A stretch of DNA of 64,000 nt from positions 62,001 through 126,000 of the forward strand of contig NZ_MVIH01000012.1 of assembly GCF_002086695.1 (NCBI RefSeq). The letters run 5' to 3'. This document shows, one piece after another, positions 33,833-42,749 of the stretch. A program made the translations under genes and the position numbers. How positions within the stretch are numbered: position 1 is the first letter of the stretch; the number at the start of each line of letters is the position of its first letter. The DNA comes from Mycolicibacterium rhodesiae (GTDB lineage Bacteria; Actinomycetota; Actinomycetes; Mycobacteriales; Mycobacteriaceae). The notes under the pieces were generated by a model. That model had not been told where the DNA came from, did not search any database, and saw only the letters and a program-made list of their open reading frames with translations.

Positions 33833-34413
33833 CAGCTCACCAGGTACAGCAGAGGGAACAGGACGATCCACAGCAGGTCGACCAGATGCCAGAAGCAGCC
33901 GCCGCCCTCGATCACCGCCAGTCGGGTCGCCGACAGTTCGGTGCGGCGCGTCTGCGTCATCATCAACGCCAGCACGAGGATGCCGATGCAGACGTGCAGC
34001 AGGTGCAGCCCGGTGAGGATGAAGTAATACAGGTAGAAGTGGTTGACGCCCGCGGTGTGCCCGTCTCGAACCAGCAAGACGTACTCGGTCACCTTCAGCG
34101 CCACGAACACCACACCGCAGCCGGCAGCGATGACCAGTGCCCGGGCGGCGATCGCACGCGCACCGGTGCCCAGTCCGCCGATCGCCGCCACCACGAACAG
34201 CGAACTGGTGAGCAGCACCAGTGTGTTGACCAAGCCGATGTTGACGTGCAGCGTCTTGCGGGCGGCGTCGAAAATCTCTGGCGCCTTTGATCTTTCGACC
34301 ATGAAGGTGGCGAAGAAGGCCGCGAACACCAGCATGTCGCCGAGCAGGAAGACCCAGGTGCCCTGTTCGCCGGGGATTCGGCGGCTGGCGGTGGCGGATG
34401 CGCCCGCCGTCAT
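33832..34413 (-). CDS. Cytochrome c oxidase subunit III-like protein (COX3/NorE family)
   Basis: A 193-residue membrane protein with five predicted helices and the COX3 features PGEQGTWVFLLGDMLVFAAFF, GLHLLHVCIGI and CFWHLVDLLWIVLFPLLYL. It is of the short five-helix type seen in quinol oxidases and in NorE, the accessory protein of nitric-oxide reductase. True aa3 subunit III (CtaE) in mycobacteria is encoded with qcrCAB, so this is an extra copy. The ATG at 34413 overlaps the stop of the upstream membrane gene (ATGA). Confidence 0.85.
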   Translation of the reverse strand: MTAGASATASRRIPGEQGTWVFLLGDMLVFAAFFATFMVERSKAPEIFDAARKTLHVNIGLVNTLVLLTSSLFVVAAIGGLGTGARAIAARALVIAAGCGVVFVALKVTEYVLLVRDGHTAGVNHFYLYYFILTGLHLLHVCIGILVLALMMTQTRRTELSATRLAVIEGGGCFWHLVDLLWIVLFPLLYLVS

Positions 34414-35111
34414 GCTTGTTCGGCCAGCTGCTGCGCCTTGATTCCGCGATTGAGCACGTAGGTGGTGGTGAACATCCACACCGTCAGCGCGAGTCCGGGA
34501 ATGTAGAACGCAAACACCCCGTGCCACGCCAGCGGACCGTCGTTGAATACGACGACTACGCAGCCCGGTAGCGACAGCAGCGCCACCCACAGGTTGAGGT
34601 AGCCGTACCAGCGGGGGAACGTCTGCGGTTCGGTGCTGTCGATGAACGACGCGATCGCCAGCGTGATGTTCTGCACGATGATCGTGCCGACGATGCCGAT
34701 GAACATCAGCCAGAACACGTCGTTGAGCGCCTGGGTGATCTCCGGCGACCTGCTCTCCGGCCGGAACGCCGCAGCGGCCAGTACGAGGAACGGGAACAGC
34801 AGCGCGGGAACGAATATCGTCGCCGCGAACAATTGCGTCATCGACAACATGCCCCAGCGCCCCTCGACGCGGCGGATCCGCAGCACGATGGTGGCCAGGA
34901 ACGGCAGGGCGATCACCGAGGTCAGCAGGCAGCCGGCGATACCGATCCGGATCCAGATCTTGTGGTCGATGAAAAAGTCGGCGACCTCCGTCGGCGACCA
35001 CACCGGCGAGATCGGCGGGAACAACCGCGCCAACCCCGACATGCAGGTTCCGTACAGCAGGATCATGATCGTTCCGCACCATGCGCCGATGCGCTGCAGC
35101 GTGAGCTCCAC
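34410..35111 (-). CDS. Polytopic membrane protein of COX3/COX4 operon
   Basis: A 233-residue protein with about six hydrophobic helices and no soluble domain. The N-terminal part (IGAWCGTIMILLYGTCMSGLARLFPPISP) is followed by a short external loop (PTEVADFFIDH). I recognise no named family. Its translational coupling to the COX3-like gene suggests it is a partner in the same membrane complex. It is the first gene of the operon and lies 54 bases from the end of the acyl-CoA dehydrogenase gene on the same strand. Confidence 0.75.
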   Translation of the reverse strand: MELTLQRIGAWCGTIMILLYGTCMSGLARLFPPISPVWSPTEVADFFIDHKIWIRIGIAGCLLTSVIALPFLATIVLRIRRVEGRWGMLSMTQLFAATIFVPALLFPFLVLAAAAFRPESRSPEITQALNDVFWLMFIGIVGTIIVQNITLAIASFIDSTEPQTFPRWYGYLNLWVALLSLPGCVVVVFNDGPLAWHGVFAFYIPGLALTVWMFTTTYVLNRGIKAQQLAEQA

Positions 35112-35164
35112 GGCCGCGACCTTACTGGGTCACTCCCACAGTTTTGTCAAAATTGTCAAAACCG

Positions 35165-37081
35165 CTAGTCGAGGATGTTCTCCGGGTGCAGCATCTCTGC
35201 ATACCGCAACTGTTCGGGGATCCCGAAGCCGTCGACCAGCAGTTCGGCGTGCGGCCGAAGGTCGCGGCAGCGCTGGTTGATGCCGCGCGTGACGGCCTTG
35301 GCGCGCTCGGTGGACAAGAACCGGTGCTCGATGAACCAGGCCTTGTCGTCCTCAATCACCGACAGCGCGTACAGGTCGCACACCATTCCGAGGATGTTGC
35401 GGGCTTCCTCGTCCTCACAGGCGTCGATACCGGCGACGAATGCCTCGAGCACGATCCGGTCGATGTGCGCTTTGGCCGTGTGCAGCACGTGATCCTGCAC
35501 GGCATTGAAGGCGTCGAATGCCGACATCTCCTTGGACTTGCGTTGCAGCCGGCGCGCCACCGACGCCAGCAGGTACTCCTCGCGGTCCTCGAACATCTGG
35601 ACCTGGGTGCCGCGGTTGAACAGGCTGCCCTCCTCCTCGTTGTCCTGACGGGAATCGAGGATGGTTTGCATGATCGTCTCGGCCGCAGTCCTTTTCAATA
35701 CGCGGTCGCCGGCGAAGTTGGCGGCGAAGCGTACCCACTCCACCGGGCTCATGCCCTTGATGTCGTCGGCGTAGGCGGTCAGCAATTCCTTGGCGACCAG
35801 TTGGGTGAGCACATGATTGTCACCCTCGAAGGTAGTGAACACGTCGGTGTCCGCGCGCAGCGCGATCAGCCGGTTCTCTGCGAGATAGCCTGCGCCGCCG
35901 CATGCTTCGCGGGCTTCCTGAATAGCAGTGCTGGTGTGCCAGGTGTTGGCCGCCTTCAGCCCGGCGGCCCGGGATTCGAGCTCACGCTGCTCCTCGGCGT
36001 CGGGGTTGTCCGAGGTCTGCAGGTCGTGCAGGCGGGCGACCAACTCGTTCTGGGCGAACTGCAACGCATAGGAGCGGGCGATCAAGGGGAACAACCTGCG
36101 CTGGTGCACCAGGTAGTCCATGATCAGCACTTCGCCCTCATCGTCGGGTGCACTGAACTGCTTGCGCTGCAAGGCATATCGCACCGCGATGTCCAGCGCC
36201 ACCCGGCCGGCGGCCGCTGCGCTGCCCCCGACGGTGACCCGGCCTCGGATCAGTGTGCCCAGCATCGTGAAGAAACGCCGGTTCACGTTCTCGATGGGGG
36301 AGGAATACGTGCCGTCCGCCGCGACGTCACCGTATTTGTTCAGCAGGTTGTCGCGCGGAATGCGGACGTTGTCGAACATGATCCGGCCGTTGTCGACGCC
36401 GGGCAGGCCGCCCTTGTAATGACAATCCGAGGTCGTGATGCCGGGCAGGTCGTTGCCGTCCTCGTCACGCAGGGGAACGACGAAACAGTGCACGCCGTGC
36501 GATTCGCCATTCGTGATCAACTGCGCGAAAACGGCTGACACCTTGGCGGTTTCGGCCGCACCGCCGATGTAGTCCTTGCGCGATGTCGGCGTGGGGGAGT
36601 TGATCACGAACTCCTGCGTCGCCGGATCGTAGGTGGCGGTGGTCTCCAAAGCCTGGACATCACTGCCGTGCCCGGTCTCGGTCATGCCGAAGCAGCCCAT
36701 CAGGTCCAGGTCGATGATGCGCTGGACGTAGGCCTTGTGGTGACGCTCGGTGCCCAGGTTCTCTACGGCGCCGCCGAACAAGCCCCACTGCACGCCTGCC
36801 TTGACCATCAGTGACAGGTCGGACATTGCGAGCATCTCGATGCGGGTGACGGCGGCGCCCACATCGCCGTTGCCGCCGTGCTCCTTGCGGAAGCCGTCTT
36901 CAGCGGCGCCCTTGGCCGCCATGATCTTCATCTGCTCAGCCACCTTCGCGCGAGCGATGACGGTGTTGGGCGTGTAGTGCGGCCGGAAGACTTCCGTGGA
37001 AAGTTCGTCTCGCACGGCGTTCTTGACGTCTCGCCAACGGCCGTCGAGCGCGTTCCGGAGGTGCTCCGCAGTGGTGGTCAT
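35165..37081 (-). CDS. Acyl-CoA dehydrogenase/oxidase family protein
   Basis: A 638-residue flavoprotein, longer than the ~390-residue short acyl-CoA dehydrogenases and nearer in size and order to acyl-CoA oxidases. The FAD-contact motif GCFGMTETGHGSDV and the substrate-adjacent EACGGAGYLAENR are clear. The catalytic base of this subfamily is probably Glu in FTTFEGDNHVL. A C-terminal helical domain of about 170 residues completes it. It would introduce a trans-2 double bond into an acyl-CoA in lipid or sterol catabolism; chain specificity cannot be read. ATG 37081 was chosen because family similarity begins there; the frame extends upstream to 37129. Confidence 0.88.
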   Translation of the reverse strand: MTTTAEHLRNALDGRWRDVKNAVRDELSTEVFRPHYTPNTVIARAKVAEQMKIMAAKGAAEDGFRKEHGGNGDVGAAVTRIEMLAMSDLSLMVKAGVQWGLFGGAVENLGTERHHKAYVQRIIDLDLMGCFGMTETGHGSDVQALETTATYDPATQEFVINSPTPTSRKDYIGGAAETAKVSAVFAQLITNGESHGVHCFVVPLRDEDGNDLPGITTSDCHYKGGLPGVDNGRIMFDNVRIPRDNLLNKYGDVAADGTYSSPIENVNRRFFTMLGTLIRGRVTVGGSAAAAGRVALDIAVRYALQRKQFSAPDDEGEVLIMDYLVHQRRLFPLIARSYALQFAQNELVARLHDLQTSDNPDAEEQRELESRAAGLKAANTWHTSTAIQEAREACGGAGYLAENRLIALRADTDVFTTFEGDNHVLTQLVAKELLTAYADDIKGMSPVEWVRFAANFAGDRVLKRTAAETIMQTILDSRQDNEEEGSLFNRGTQVQMFEDREEYLLASVARRLQRKSKEMSAFDAFNAVQDHVLHTAKAHIDRIVLEAFVAGIDACEDEEARNILGMVCDLYALSVIEDDKAWFIEHRFLSTERAKAVTRGINQRCRDLRPHAELLVDGFGIPEQLRYAEMLHPENILD

Positions 37082-37174
37082 GGCATGAAGGTATCCCCGC
37101 AGCGCATTTGGCAAACGCGGATGTGGCAAACACAGGCCAACCTCAGTGAAAGTGACTCGACGGGCTGGCGTTCA

Positions 37175-37912
37175 ATGGCGCACATGGCCGCGTCCGAGGG
37201 GACCCCCGCTCCGGGACACCTGCCTCACGACATCGATCACTCCCATCCCGACGTCACCGGAGGCTGGCTGCGTGCGGCGACCTTCGGGGCGATGGACGGA
37301 TTGGTCTCCAACAGCGCGCTGATCGCCGGTGTCGCAGCCGGCGCCGGGGCGCACACCGTGGTGCTCAGCGGCGTCGCCGGATTGCTCGCGGGTGCATTCT
37401 CGATGGCGCTGGGCGAATATACGTCCGTCACGACCGCCAACGAGCAGATCGATTCCCAGGTACGCATCGAACGGCGCTCGTTCGAGCGGCATCCGCACGC
37501 CGAACGGGACGAACTCGTCTCGATGTTGATGGACATGGGGATGTCCGAGGCCACCGCCCGTCAGGCCACCGAGGAAATCCATCGCGACGAGGACCAAGCT
37601 GTGCACTTCCACCTGTCGCAGGAGCTCGGCGTCGACCCGCGGGAGAAGCCGTCCCCGGTGATCGCCGCGGTCTCGTCCTTCGTGATGTTCGCACTCGGCG
37701 CCATCGTCCCGCTGCTGCCGTACCTGTTCGGTTCCGAGAAGCTGTGGCTCGGTCTGGTGTGCAGCGGAGTTGGGTTATTGGTGGCCGGCGCAGTGGCCGC
37801 GAAGTTCACCAAGGGCTCGATGTGGCTCGGCGCCGGTCGGCAGTTGGCGTTCGGTGCCATCGCGATCGCGGCCACCTACGCGGTCGGAAATCTCGTCGAC
37901 GCGGCCTTGTGA
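37175..37912 (+). CDS. VIT1/CCC1-family transporter (DUF125)
   Basis: A 245-residue membrane protein. The first helix pair carries GAMDGLVSNSALIAGVAAGAG and GVAGLLAGAFSMALGEYTSV, the family signature with conserved Asp, Gly and Glu residues. A cytoplasmic helical segment rich in Glu/Asp and His (ERDELVSMLMDMGMSEATAR, HRDEDQAVHFH) resembles the metal-binding region of VIT-type iron/manganese transporters. Three C-terminal helices follow. Likely exports Fe2+ or Mn2+. No Shine-Dalgarno is obvious; ATG 37175 or 37184 may be used. The bestrophin-like gene starts 16 nt downstream. Confidence 0.85.
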   Translation: MAHMAASEGTPAPGHLPHDIDHSHPDVTGGWLRAATFGAMDGLVSNSALIAGVAAGAGAHTVVLSGVAGLLAGAFSMALGEYTSVTTANEQIDSQVRIERRSFERHPHAERDELVSMLMDMGMSEATARQATEEIHRDEDQAVHFHLSQELGVDPREKPSPVIAAVSSFVMFALGAIVPLLPYLFGSEKLWLGLVCSGVGLLVAGAVAAKFTKGSMWLGAGRQLAFGAIAIAATYAVGNLVDAAL

Positions 37913-37928
37913 GCAATACGCTGACGCG

Positions 37929-38816
37929 GTGATTCGTAGCGTCGGGAAGCTCGGCCCGCTGAAGGTGTCGGGTCTCGTGTGGTGGCAGATGCGCTGGGAT
38001 CTGCTTGCGATCATCGTGGTGGCCGGGATCCTGATCCCCATTCCCGACCCCACCCAGATCGACTACGCCTCGGCGGTGTTGTCGGTGTTGGGTATCGGCG
38101 CTTCGGTGTTCATCGGCTTCCGTAACACCACCGCCTACAACCGGTGGTGGGAGGCCCGAACGCTGTGGGGCAACGTCATCATCAACTCCCGTGCCACCGA
38201 CAACACGCTGTGTTCGGTGGACTCCGGATCCCCGGAAATGGCGGATGTCCTGAGCCGGATGCGTCGCCGCCAGGTGCGCTATGCCTGGCAGCTCGCCGCC
38301 GACCTCCGCAAGATTCCCGCCCTGCCGGGCGTCGCCGATCTCACGCCGGAAGATCCCACCGACATCGGTGCCACCGAGTTGCTGACGCGCCAGGCGGTCG
38401 ACATCCAAACCCTTTCAGCGAGCGGACATATCGACAACCAGGCTCGCGTCATGCTGATGAGTGTCAACACCGCACTGGTGACCGCCCAAAGCGGGCTGGA
38501 ACGTATCCGAAACGAACCGATTCCGCTGCAGTACGAGGTCTTCGTCCGCGGGCTGGCCTGGTTCTTCGCGATCATGGCGTTCAGCAGGCTCGACGGATCC
38601 TCACATCCCTATGCCGGGGTGATCATCGGGCTGTTGTTGATGGCGGTTTTCATCGGCGCCGAGCGCCTCGGGCACTTCATCGAGCAGCCCATGCAGAACG
38701 GAGTCTTCGACATCGCGATGTACCGGTTCTGTGGCGTCATCACCGGCGACCTGTTGGGCAGGAACCATCCGCTGGCTCAGCCACGGGAAAGCGCGAAGGC
38801 CACCATCTGGATGTGA
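37929..38816 (+). CDS. Bestrophin-like anion channel (UPF0187)
   Basis: A 295-residue membrane protein starting at a GTG. The bestrophin signature is visible: an N-terminal TM, then FIGFRNTTAYNRWWEARTLWG near residues 62-82, and a C-terminal block EPIPLQYEVFVRGLAWFF. Bacterial homologues form pentameric channels, some cation- and some anion-selective. Sixteen bases after the VIT1-like gene on the same strand, so the two are probably cotranscribed. That would pair a metal exporter with an ion leak pathway. Confidence 0.88.
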   Translation: MIRSVGKLGPLKVSGLVWWQMRWDLLAIIVVAGILIPIPDPTQIDYASAVLSVLGIGASVFIGFRNTTAYNRWWEARTLWGNVIINSRATDNTLCSVDSGSPEMADVLSRMRRRQVRYAWQLAADLRKIPALPGVADLTPEDPTDIGATELLTRQAVDIQTLSASGHIDNQARVMLMSVNTALVTAQSGLERIRNEPIPLQYEVFVRGLAWFFAIMAFSRLDGSSHPYAGVIIGLLLMAVFIGAERLGHFIEQPMQNGVFDIAMYRFCGVITGDLLGRNHPLAQPRESAKATIWM

Positions 38817-38843
38817 GCACGCACGGCGTTGAGCGCCAACAGT

Positions 38844-40055
38844 TCAGCTGTCGCTGCCGATGGTCACCGCGGTTGCCTGCTCGGTCATCTCCTCGACGCC
38901 GTCCTCTTCTGTGTCAATCCCACTCAGGTGGCGGGCGGTCAGCGCCAGCACTCCGGCGCCGAGCAGCACCGCACCGGCGCCGACCCAGAACGGCAGGTGC
39001 ACGCTGATCCGCTCGCCGAGGACACCGGCCAGCCATGGTGCGACGGCGGCGCCGCCGAAGCGCATGAAGCTGTAGGCCGCCGAGGCGACGCCGCGTTCGA
39101 CCGGTGCGGCCTTCATGACGGTTTCGGTGATCAGCGTGTTGTTGATGCCGATGAACAGGCCGGCGATGACCACACAGGTGGCCAGGATGGTCTTGTTGTC
39201 GGTACCGACGGCCATCACCACCAGAAGCGCCGAGAAACACAACAGATTCAGCAGCAGCCCCCGGACGGTACCGAAGCGGTGCTGCAACCGGGGCGCCACC
39301 ACCACCGAGGTGAAAGCCAGGCACAGACCCCAGCCGAAGAAGATCAGCCCGATCTCGTGGGCGTTCATGTCGAGGGGGAACGGCGTGAACGCCAGCAGCG
39401 TGAAGAAGCCGAAGTTGTAGAGCAGCGCGGTCACCGCGACACCGAGCAGGCCCCGGTGACGCAGCGCGCGGAACGGGTCGGCCAGCGTCGTCATCCGCTG
39501 AGGGCGCGGTGTCTCGGGCAGCAGCACCGCCGTCACCACCAGGGCGATGGCCATCAGCGCTGACACGCCGAAAAATGGTCCACGCCAAGAAATTCCACCC
39601 AGCACTCCACCGACCAGCGGGCCGACCGCGATGCCGAGCCCCAGCGCGGCTTCGTAGAGGATGATCGCCTGGGCCACCGAGCCGCGTGCGGAGTTGACAA
39701 TGGTGGCCAGTGCGGTCGCGATGAACAGCGCATTGCCCAGCCCCCAGAGCGCGCGCCAGCCGACGATGCCCATGACGGTGTCGCTCATCCCGGCGAGCCC
39801 GGCGCCGGCGATGATGACCACCAGGCCGAGCAGCAGCGTGCGCTTCGGGCCGATGCGGCTCGACACCACACCGGTGACCAGCATGGCCACACCCATGACG
39901 GCCATGTAGCTGGTGAACAGCAGCGACACCTGCGACGGTGTGGCGTTGAGATTGTCGGCGATCGGTTTCAGGATCGGATCGACGAGCCCGATGCCCATGA
40001 ACGCGACGACGGATGCGAACGCAACGGCCCAGACGGCCTTGGGTTGACGCCACAT
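38844..40055 (-). CDS. MFS efflux transporter
   Basis: A 403-residue major facilitator with about 12 helices. Motif A appears as SSRIGPKRTLLLG after TM2, and the drug:H+ antiporter motif C is seen in TM5 (GLGIAVGPLVGGVLGG). The start MWRQPKAVWAVAF is followed directly by TM1. The C-terminal tail is acidic and threonine-rich. It lies 17 bases downstream of a MarR regulator on the same strand, the usual arrangement of a regulated drug or metabolite exporter. The substrate is unknown. Confidence 0.88.
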   Translation of the reverse strand: MWRQPKAVWAVAFASVVAFMGIGLVDPILKPIADNLNATPSQVSLLFTSYMAVMGVAMLVTGVVSSRIGPKRTLLLGLVVIIAGAGLAGMSDTVMGIVGWRALWGLGNALFIATALATIVNSARGSVAQAIILYEAALGLGIAVGPLVGGVLGGISWRGPFFGVSALMAIALVVTAVLLPETPRPQRMTTLADPFRALRHRGLLGVAVTALLYNFGFFTLLAFTPFPLDMNAHEIGLIFFGWGLCLAFTSVVVAPRLQHRFGTVRGLLLNLLCFSALLVVMAVGTDNKTILATCVVIAGLFIGINNTLITETVMKAAPVERGVASAAYSFMRFGGAAVAPWLAGVLGERISVHLPFWVGAGAVLLGAGVLALTARHLSGIDTEEDGVEEMTEQATAVTIGSDS

Positions 40056-40072
40056 GAGTGGCTCACTCCTAA

Positions 40073-40558
40073 CTACTTCGGTGACGTGTCGAGGTCGCCG
40101 AGCAGGCGATGCAATGCTCCGACGGCGGTCGACAGAATTTCGCGGTCCTCGTTCGAGAGTCGCTCGATGCGCGGATCGATCACCGCGGCGCGGTCGGCGC
40201 GGACCTGGGCCAGCATCGTCTTGCCCTCGGGGGTGATGCGGATGCGGACTGCACGCGCATCGTCGGGGTCGGGGGTGCGGGCCACCAGGCCGGCGTCTTC
40301 GAGACGCCGTACCTGCGTGGTCATCGTCGGCTGCGAGCAGTGGTCGAGTTCGGCCAGATCGGAGATGCGGGCCTCGCCCTGGTCGTCGATTGTGCTGAGC
40401 AGCCGGGCTTGCGCCCACGGCAGCGGCAGCCGGATCCGCTGGGTGGCCAGCCGGTTGAGCCGCGCGACGACGGTGAGCAGCTCAGAACCCAAGCCCGGGT
40501 GCGACGTGGAAGCCGCGCCGGGGCGCTCTTGGGTAGGCGTCGGACTCATACCGACCAT
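40073..40558 (-). CDS. MarR-family transcriptional regulator
   Basis: A 161-residue winged-helix regulator with the MarR core: LLSTIDDQGEARISDLAELDHCSQPTMTTQVRRLEDAGLVARTPDPDDARAVRIRITPEG contains the recognition helix and the wing with the DxRxxxI pattern. It probably represses itself and the downstream MFS gene through the dyad at 40563-40579, just 5' of its start. Start at ATG 40558 or ATG 40549; no Shine-Dalgarno is evident for either. A single Cys in the recognition helix region (DHCSQP) could be redox-sensitive, but that is speculative. Confidence 0.9.
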   Translation of the reverse strand: MVGMSPTPTQERPGAASTSHPGLGSELLTVVARLNRLATQRIRLPLPWAQARLLSTIDDQGEARISDLAELDHCSQPTMTTQVRRLEDAGLVARTPDPDDARAVRIRITPEGKTMLAQVRADRAAVIDPRIERLSNEDREILSTAVGALHRLLGDLDTSPK

Positions 40559-40562
40559 ATTT

Positions 40563-40579
40563 ACATAGAAATACTATGT
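40563..40579. promoter_or_regulatory. Dyad operator candidate for MarR regulator
   Basis: ACATAG-AAATA-CTATGT, a perfect 6-bp dyad with 5-nt spacer in an AT-rich island, ends 4 nt upstream of the MarR start. A 17-bp dyad overlapping the promoter is the usual MarR operator design. It also lies 107 nt upstream of the divergent ECF transporter gene. Confidence 0.65.
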
Positions 40580-40685
40580 TGTCGCCCAGCTGCCTGGTGT
40601 CATTTCTCACAGCTTTCCCACAGGTGGCCCTGGCCGCGGCAGGCCGAACCCCCGAGCAGCCCGCCGCGGCTGGCAGAATCAGGTG

Positions 40686-42749
40686 ATGACCGCGACGAGA
40701 CCGGAGGCGCCTGCGCAGCCCTCCCGACCGTCGCTCGATCGCCGTCGAACCGGCTCGCTGTCTCCCGTCGAGATGGCCCAAGCCTCGGTGATGGCCGCGC
40801 TGGCCGCCGCGATGGCGATCATTTCCGTCGTCGTGCCCTTTGCCGGTGGACTCTCGCTTCTCACCACCGTGCCGATGGGACTGCTCGGTTACCGCTACCG
40901 CCTGCGGGTGTTGCTCGCGTCGACGGTTGCGGCGAGCGTCGTGGCCTTCCTCATCGCCGGTATCAGCGGGCTCATGGTGGTGGTCAACTGCGCCTACGTC
41001 GGTGGGCTGGCCGGCATCATGAAGCGCCGCGGACGCGGCACCCCGACCGTCATCGCGGTGGGCCTGGTGGCCGGTGTGGTGTTCGGTCTCTTCATCATCG
41101 CCGCGTTGACCGTGCTGGTTCGGCTGCGCACGCTGACGTTCTCGGCGATGACCGCCAACTTCGACGGTGTGGTCTCGGTGATGTCGCGCTTCGAGCCGTT
41201 CCGGCCTGCCGCCGAGGATGCGCGGCACATGTTCGGCGTCGCCCTGGAGTACTGGCCGGCGCTGTTGATGGTCTACGCGATGTTCTCGATCATGGTCGTC
41301 ACACTGGTCGGGTGGTGGGCGCTGTCGCGGGTGTTGGACCGCTTGCGCGGCATTCCCGATGTGCACAAGCTCGAGCCGCCCGACGAGTCCGGTCCGGTCG
41401 CACCGGTTCCGGTCCGTCTGATCGACGCCGGGTTCCGGTATCCCAACGCTGCGCGGGACGCGCTGCGCCCCGTGAGCTTGTCGGTCGACGTCGGCGAGCA
41501 CGTGGCGATCACCGGCGCCAACGGCTCCGGCAAGACCACGCTGATGCTGCTGCTGGCCGGGCGGAACCCCACCTCCGGCACGATCGAGCGGCCGGGCGCG
41601 ATCGGGCTGGGTAAGCCGGGGGGCACCGCCGTGATCTTGCAGCACCCCGAAAGTCAGGTCCTGGGAACGCGAGTCGCCGACGACGTGGTGTTCGGCCTGC
41701 CGCCGGGGACGCACACGGATATCGCGGCGCTGCTCGACGAAGTCGGCCTGGCGGGCATGGAAGAGCGGGACACCGGCGGATTGTCCGGCGGTGAGCTGCA
41801 GCGGCTTGCGGTCGCCGCCGCGCTGGCCCGCACGCCGTCGATGCTGATCGCCGACGAGGTCACCAGCATGGTGGATCAGCGCGGTCGCGAAGCATTGCTG
41901 AGCGTGCTGTCCGGCCTGACCGAACGCCACCGGATGGCGCTGGTGGCGATCACCCACTACAACAACGAAGCCGACACTGCCGACCGGATCGTCAATCTCA
42001 CCGAGTCGCTGGACAACACCGACATGGTCGAAACCACCGCCGCGCCAACGGCGACGGTCAGTGCTGCGCCGCGCGCCGCCGAACCGGTGTTGCAACTCGA
42101 ACATGTCAGCCACGAATACGCCGCGGGCACACCGTGGGCCAAGCCCGCGCTGACCGATGTCAACTTCACCGTCCACGAGGGCGACGGCCTTCTCATCCAC
42201 GGTGGCAACGGTTCCGGCAAGTCGACCCTCGCCTGGATCATGGCGGGCCTGACCACGCCGACGTCCGGCGCGTGCCTGGTGCGCGGGCGCCCCGCCCCGG
42301 AGTGCGTCGGCGAGGTGGCCATCGCTTTCCAGGCCGCCCGGCTGCAGCTGATGCGCAGTCGAGTGGATCTGGAAGTTGCGTCCGCGGCCGGCTTTTCAGT
42401 CCACGACACTGCCAGGGTGCGCGCCGCGCTGGCCAAGGTCGGCCTGGACGCCTCGCTGGCCGGGCGTCGCATCGACCAGCTCTCCGGCGGACAGATGCGC
42501 CGGGTGGTGATCGCCGGCCTGCTGGCCCGCTCGCCGCAGGCTCTGATTCTCGATGAGCCGTTGGCCGGTCTCGACGCGGCCAGCCAGCGTGGATTGCTGC
42601 GGCTGCTGAGCGATCTGCGCCGCAACAGCGGACTGACCGTCGTGGTGATCTCGCACGATTTCGTCGGGCTCGAGGAGCTGTGCCCGCGCACCCTGCATCT
42701 GCGCGACGGTGTGCTCACCACCGCGCCGACCGCGGAGGAAGTATCGTGA
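40686..42749 (+). CDS. ECF transporter: membrane domain fused to two ATPase domains (Rv2326c-like)
   Basis: A 687-residue fusion. Residues about 25-225 form a polytopic membrane domain (MAQASVMAALAAAMAIISVVVPFAGG onward) that resembles an ECF substrate-binding S component. Two complete ABC ATPase domains follow. The first has Walker A GANGSGKTT and signature LSGGELQR. The second has Walker A GGNGSGKST, signature LSGGQMRR and Walker B LILDEP. The EcfT subunit is encoded immediately downstream with a 4-nt overlap, so the two genes give a complete energy-coupling-factor importer. M. tuberculosis Rv2326c has the same architecture. The substrate (vitamin or metal) is unknown. Start ATG 40686, or GTG 40683. 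Confidence 0.88.
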   Translation: MTATRPEAPAQPSRPSLDRRRTGSLSPVEMAQASVMAALAAAMAIISVVVPFAGGLSLLTTVPMGLLGYRYRLRVLLASTVAASVVAFLIAGISGLMVVVNCAYVGGLAGIMKRRGRGTPTVIAVGLVAGVVFGLFIIAALTVLVRLRTLTFSAMTANFDGVVSVMSRFEPFRPAAEDARHMFGVALEYWPALLMVYAMFSIMVVTLVGWWALSRVLDRLRGIPDVHKLEPPDESGPVAPVPVRLIDAGFRYPNAARDALRPVSLSVDVGEHVAITGANGSGKTTLMLLLAGRNPTSGTIERPGAIGLGKPGGTAVILQHPESQVLGTRVADDVVFGLPPGTHTDIAALLDEVGLAGMEERDTGGLSGGELQRLAVAAALARTPSMLIADEVTSMVDQRGREALLSVLSGLTERHRMALVAITHYNNEADTADRIVNLTESLDNTDMVETTAAPTATVSAAPRAAEPVLQLEHVSHEYAAGTPWAKPALTDVNFTVHEGDGLLIHGGNGSGKSTLAWIMAGLTTPTSGACLVRGRPAPECVGEVAIAFQAARLQLMRSRVDLEVASAAGFSVHDTARVRAALAKVGLDASLAGRRIDQLSGGQMRRVVIAGLLARSPQALILDEPLAGLDAASQRGLLRLLSDLRRNSGLTVVVISHDFVGLEELCPRTLHLRDGVLTTAPTAEEVS

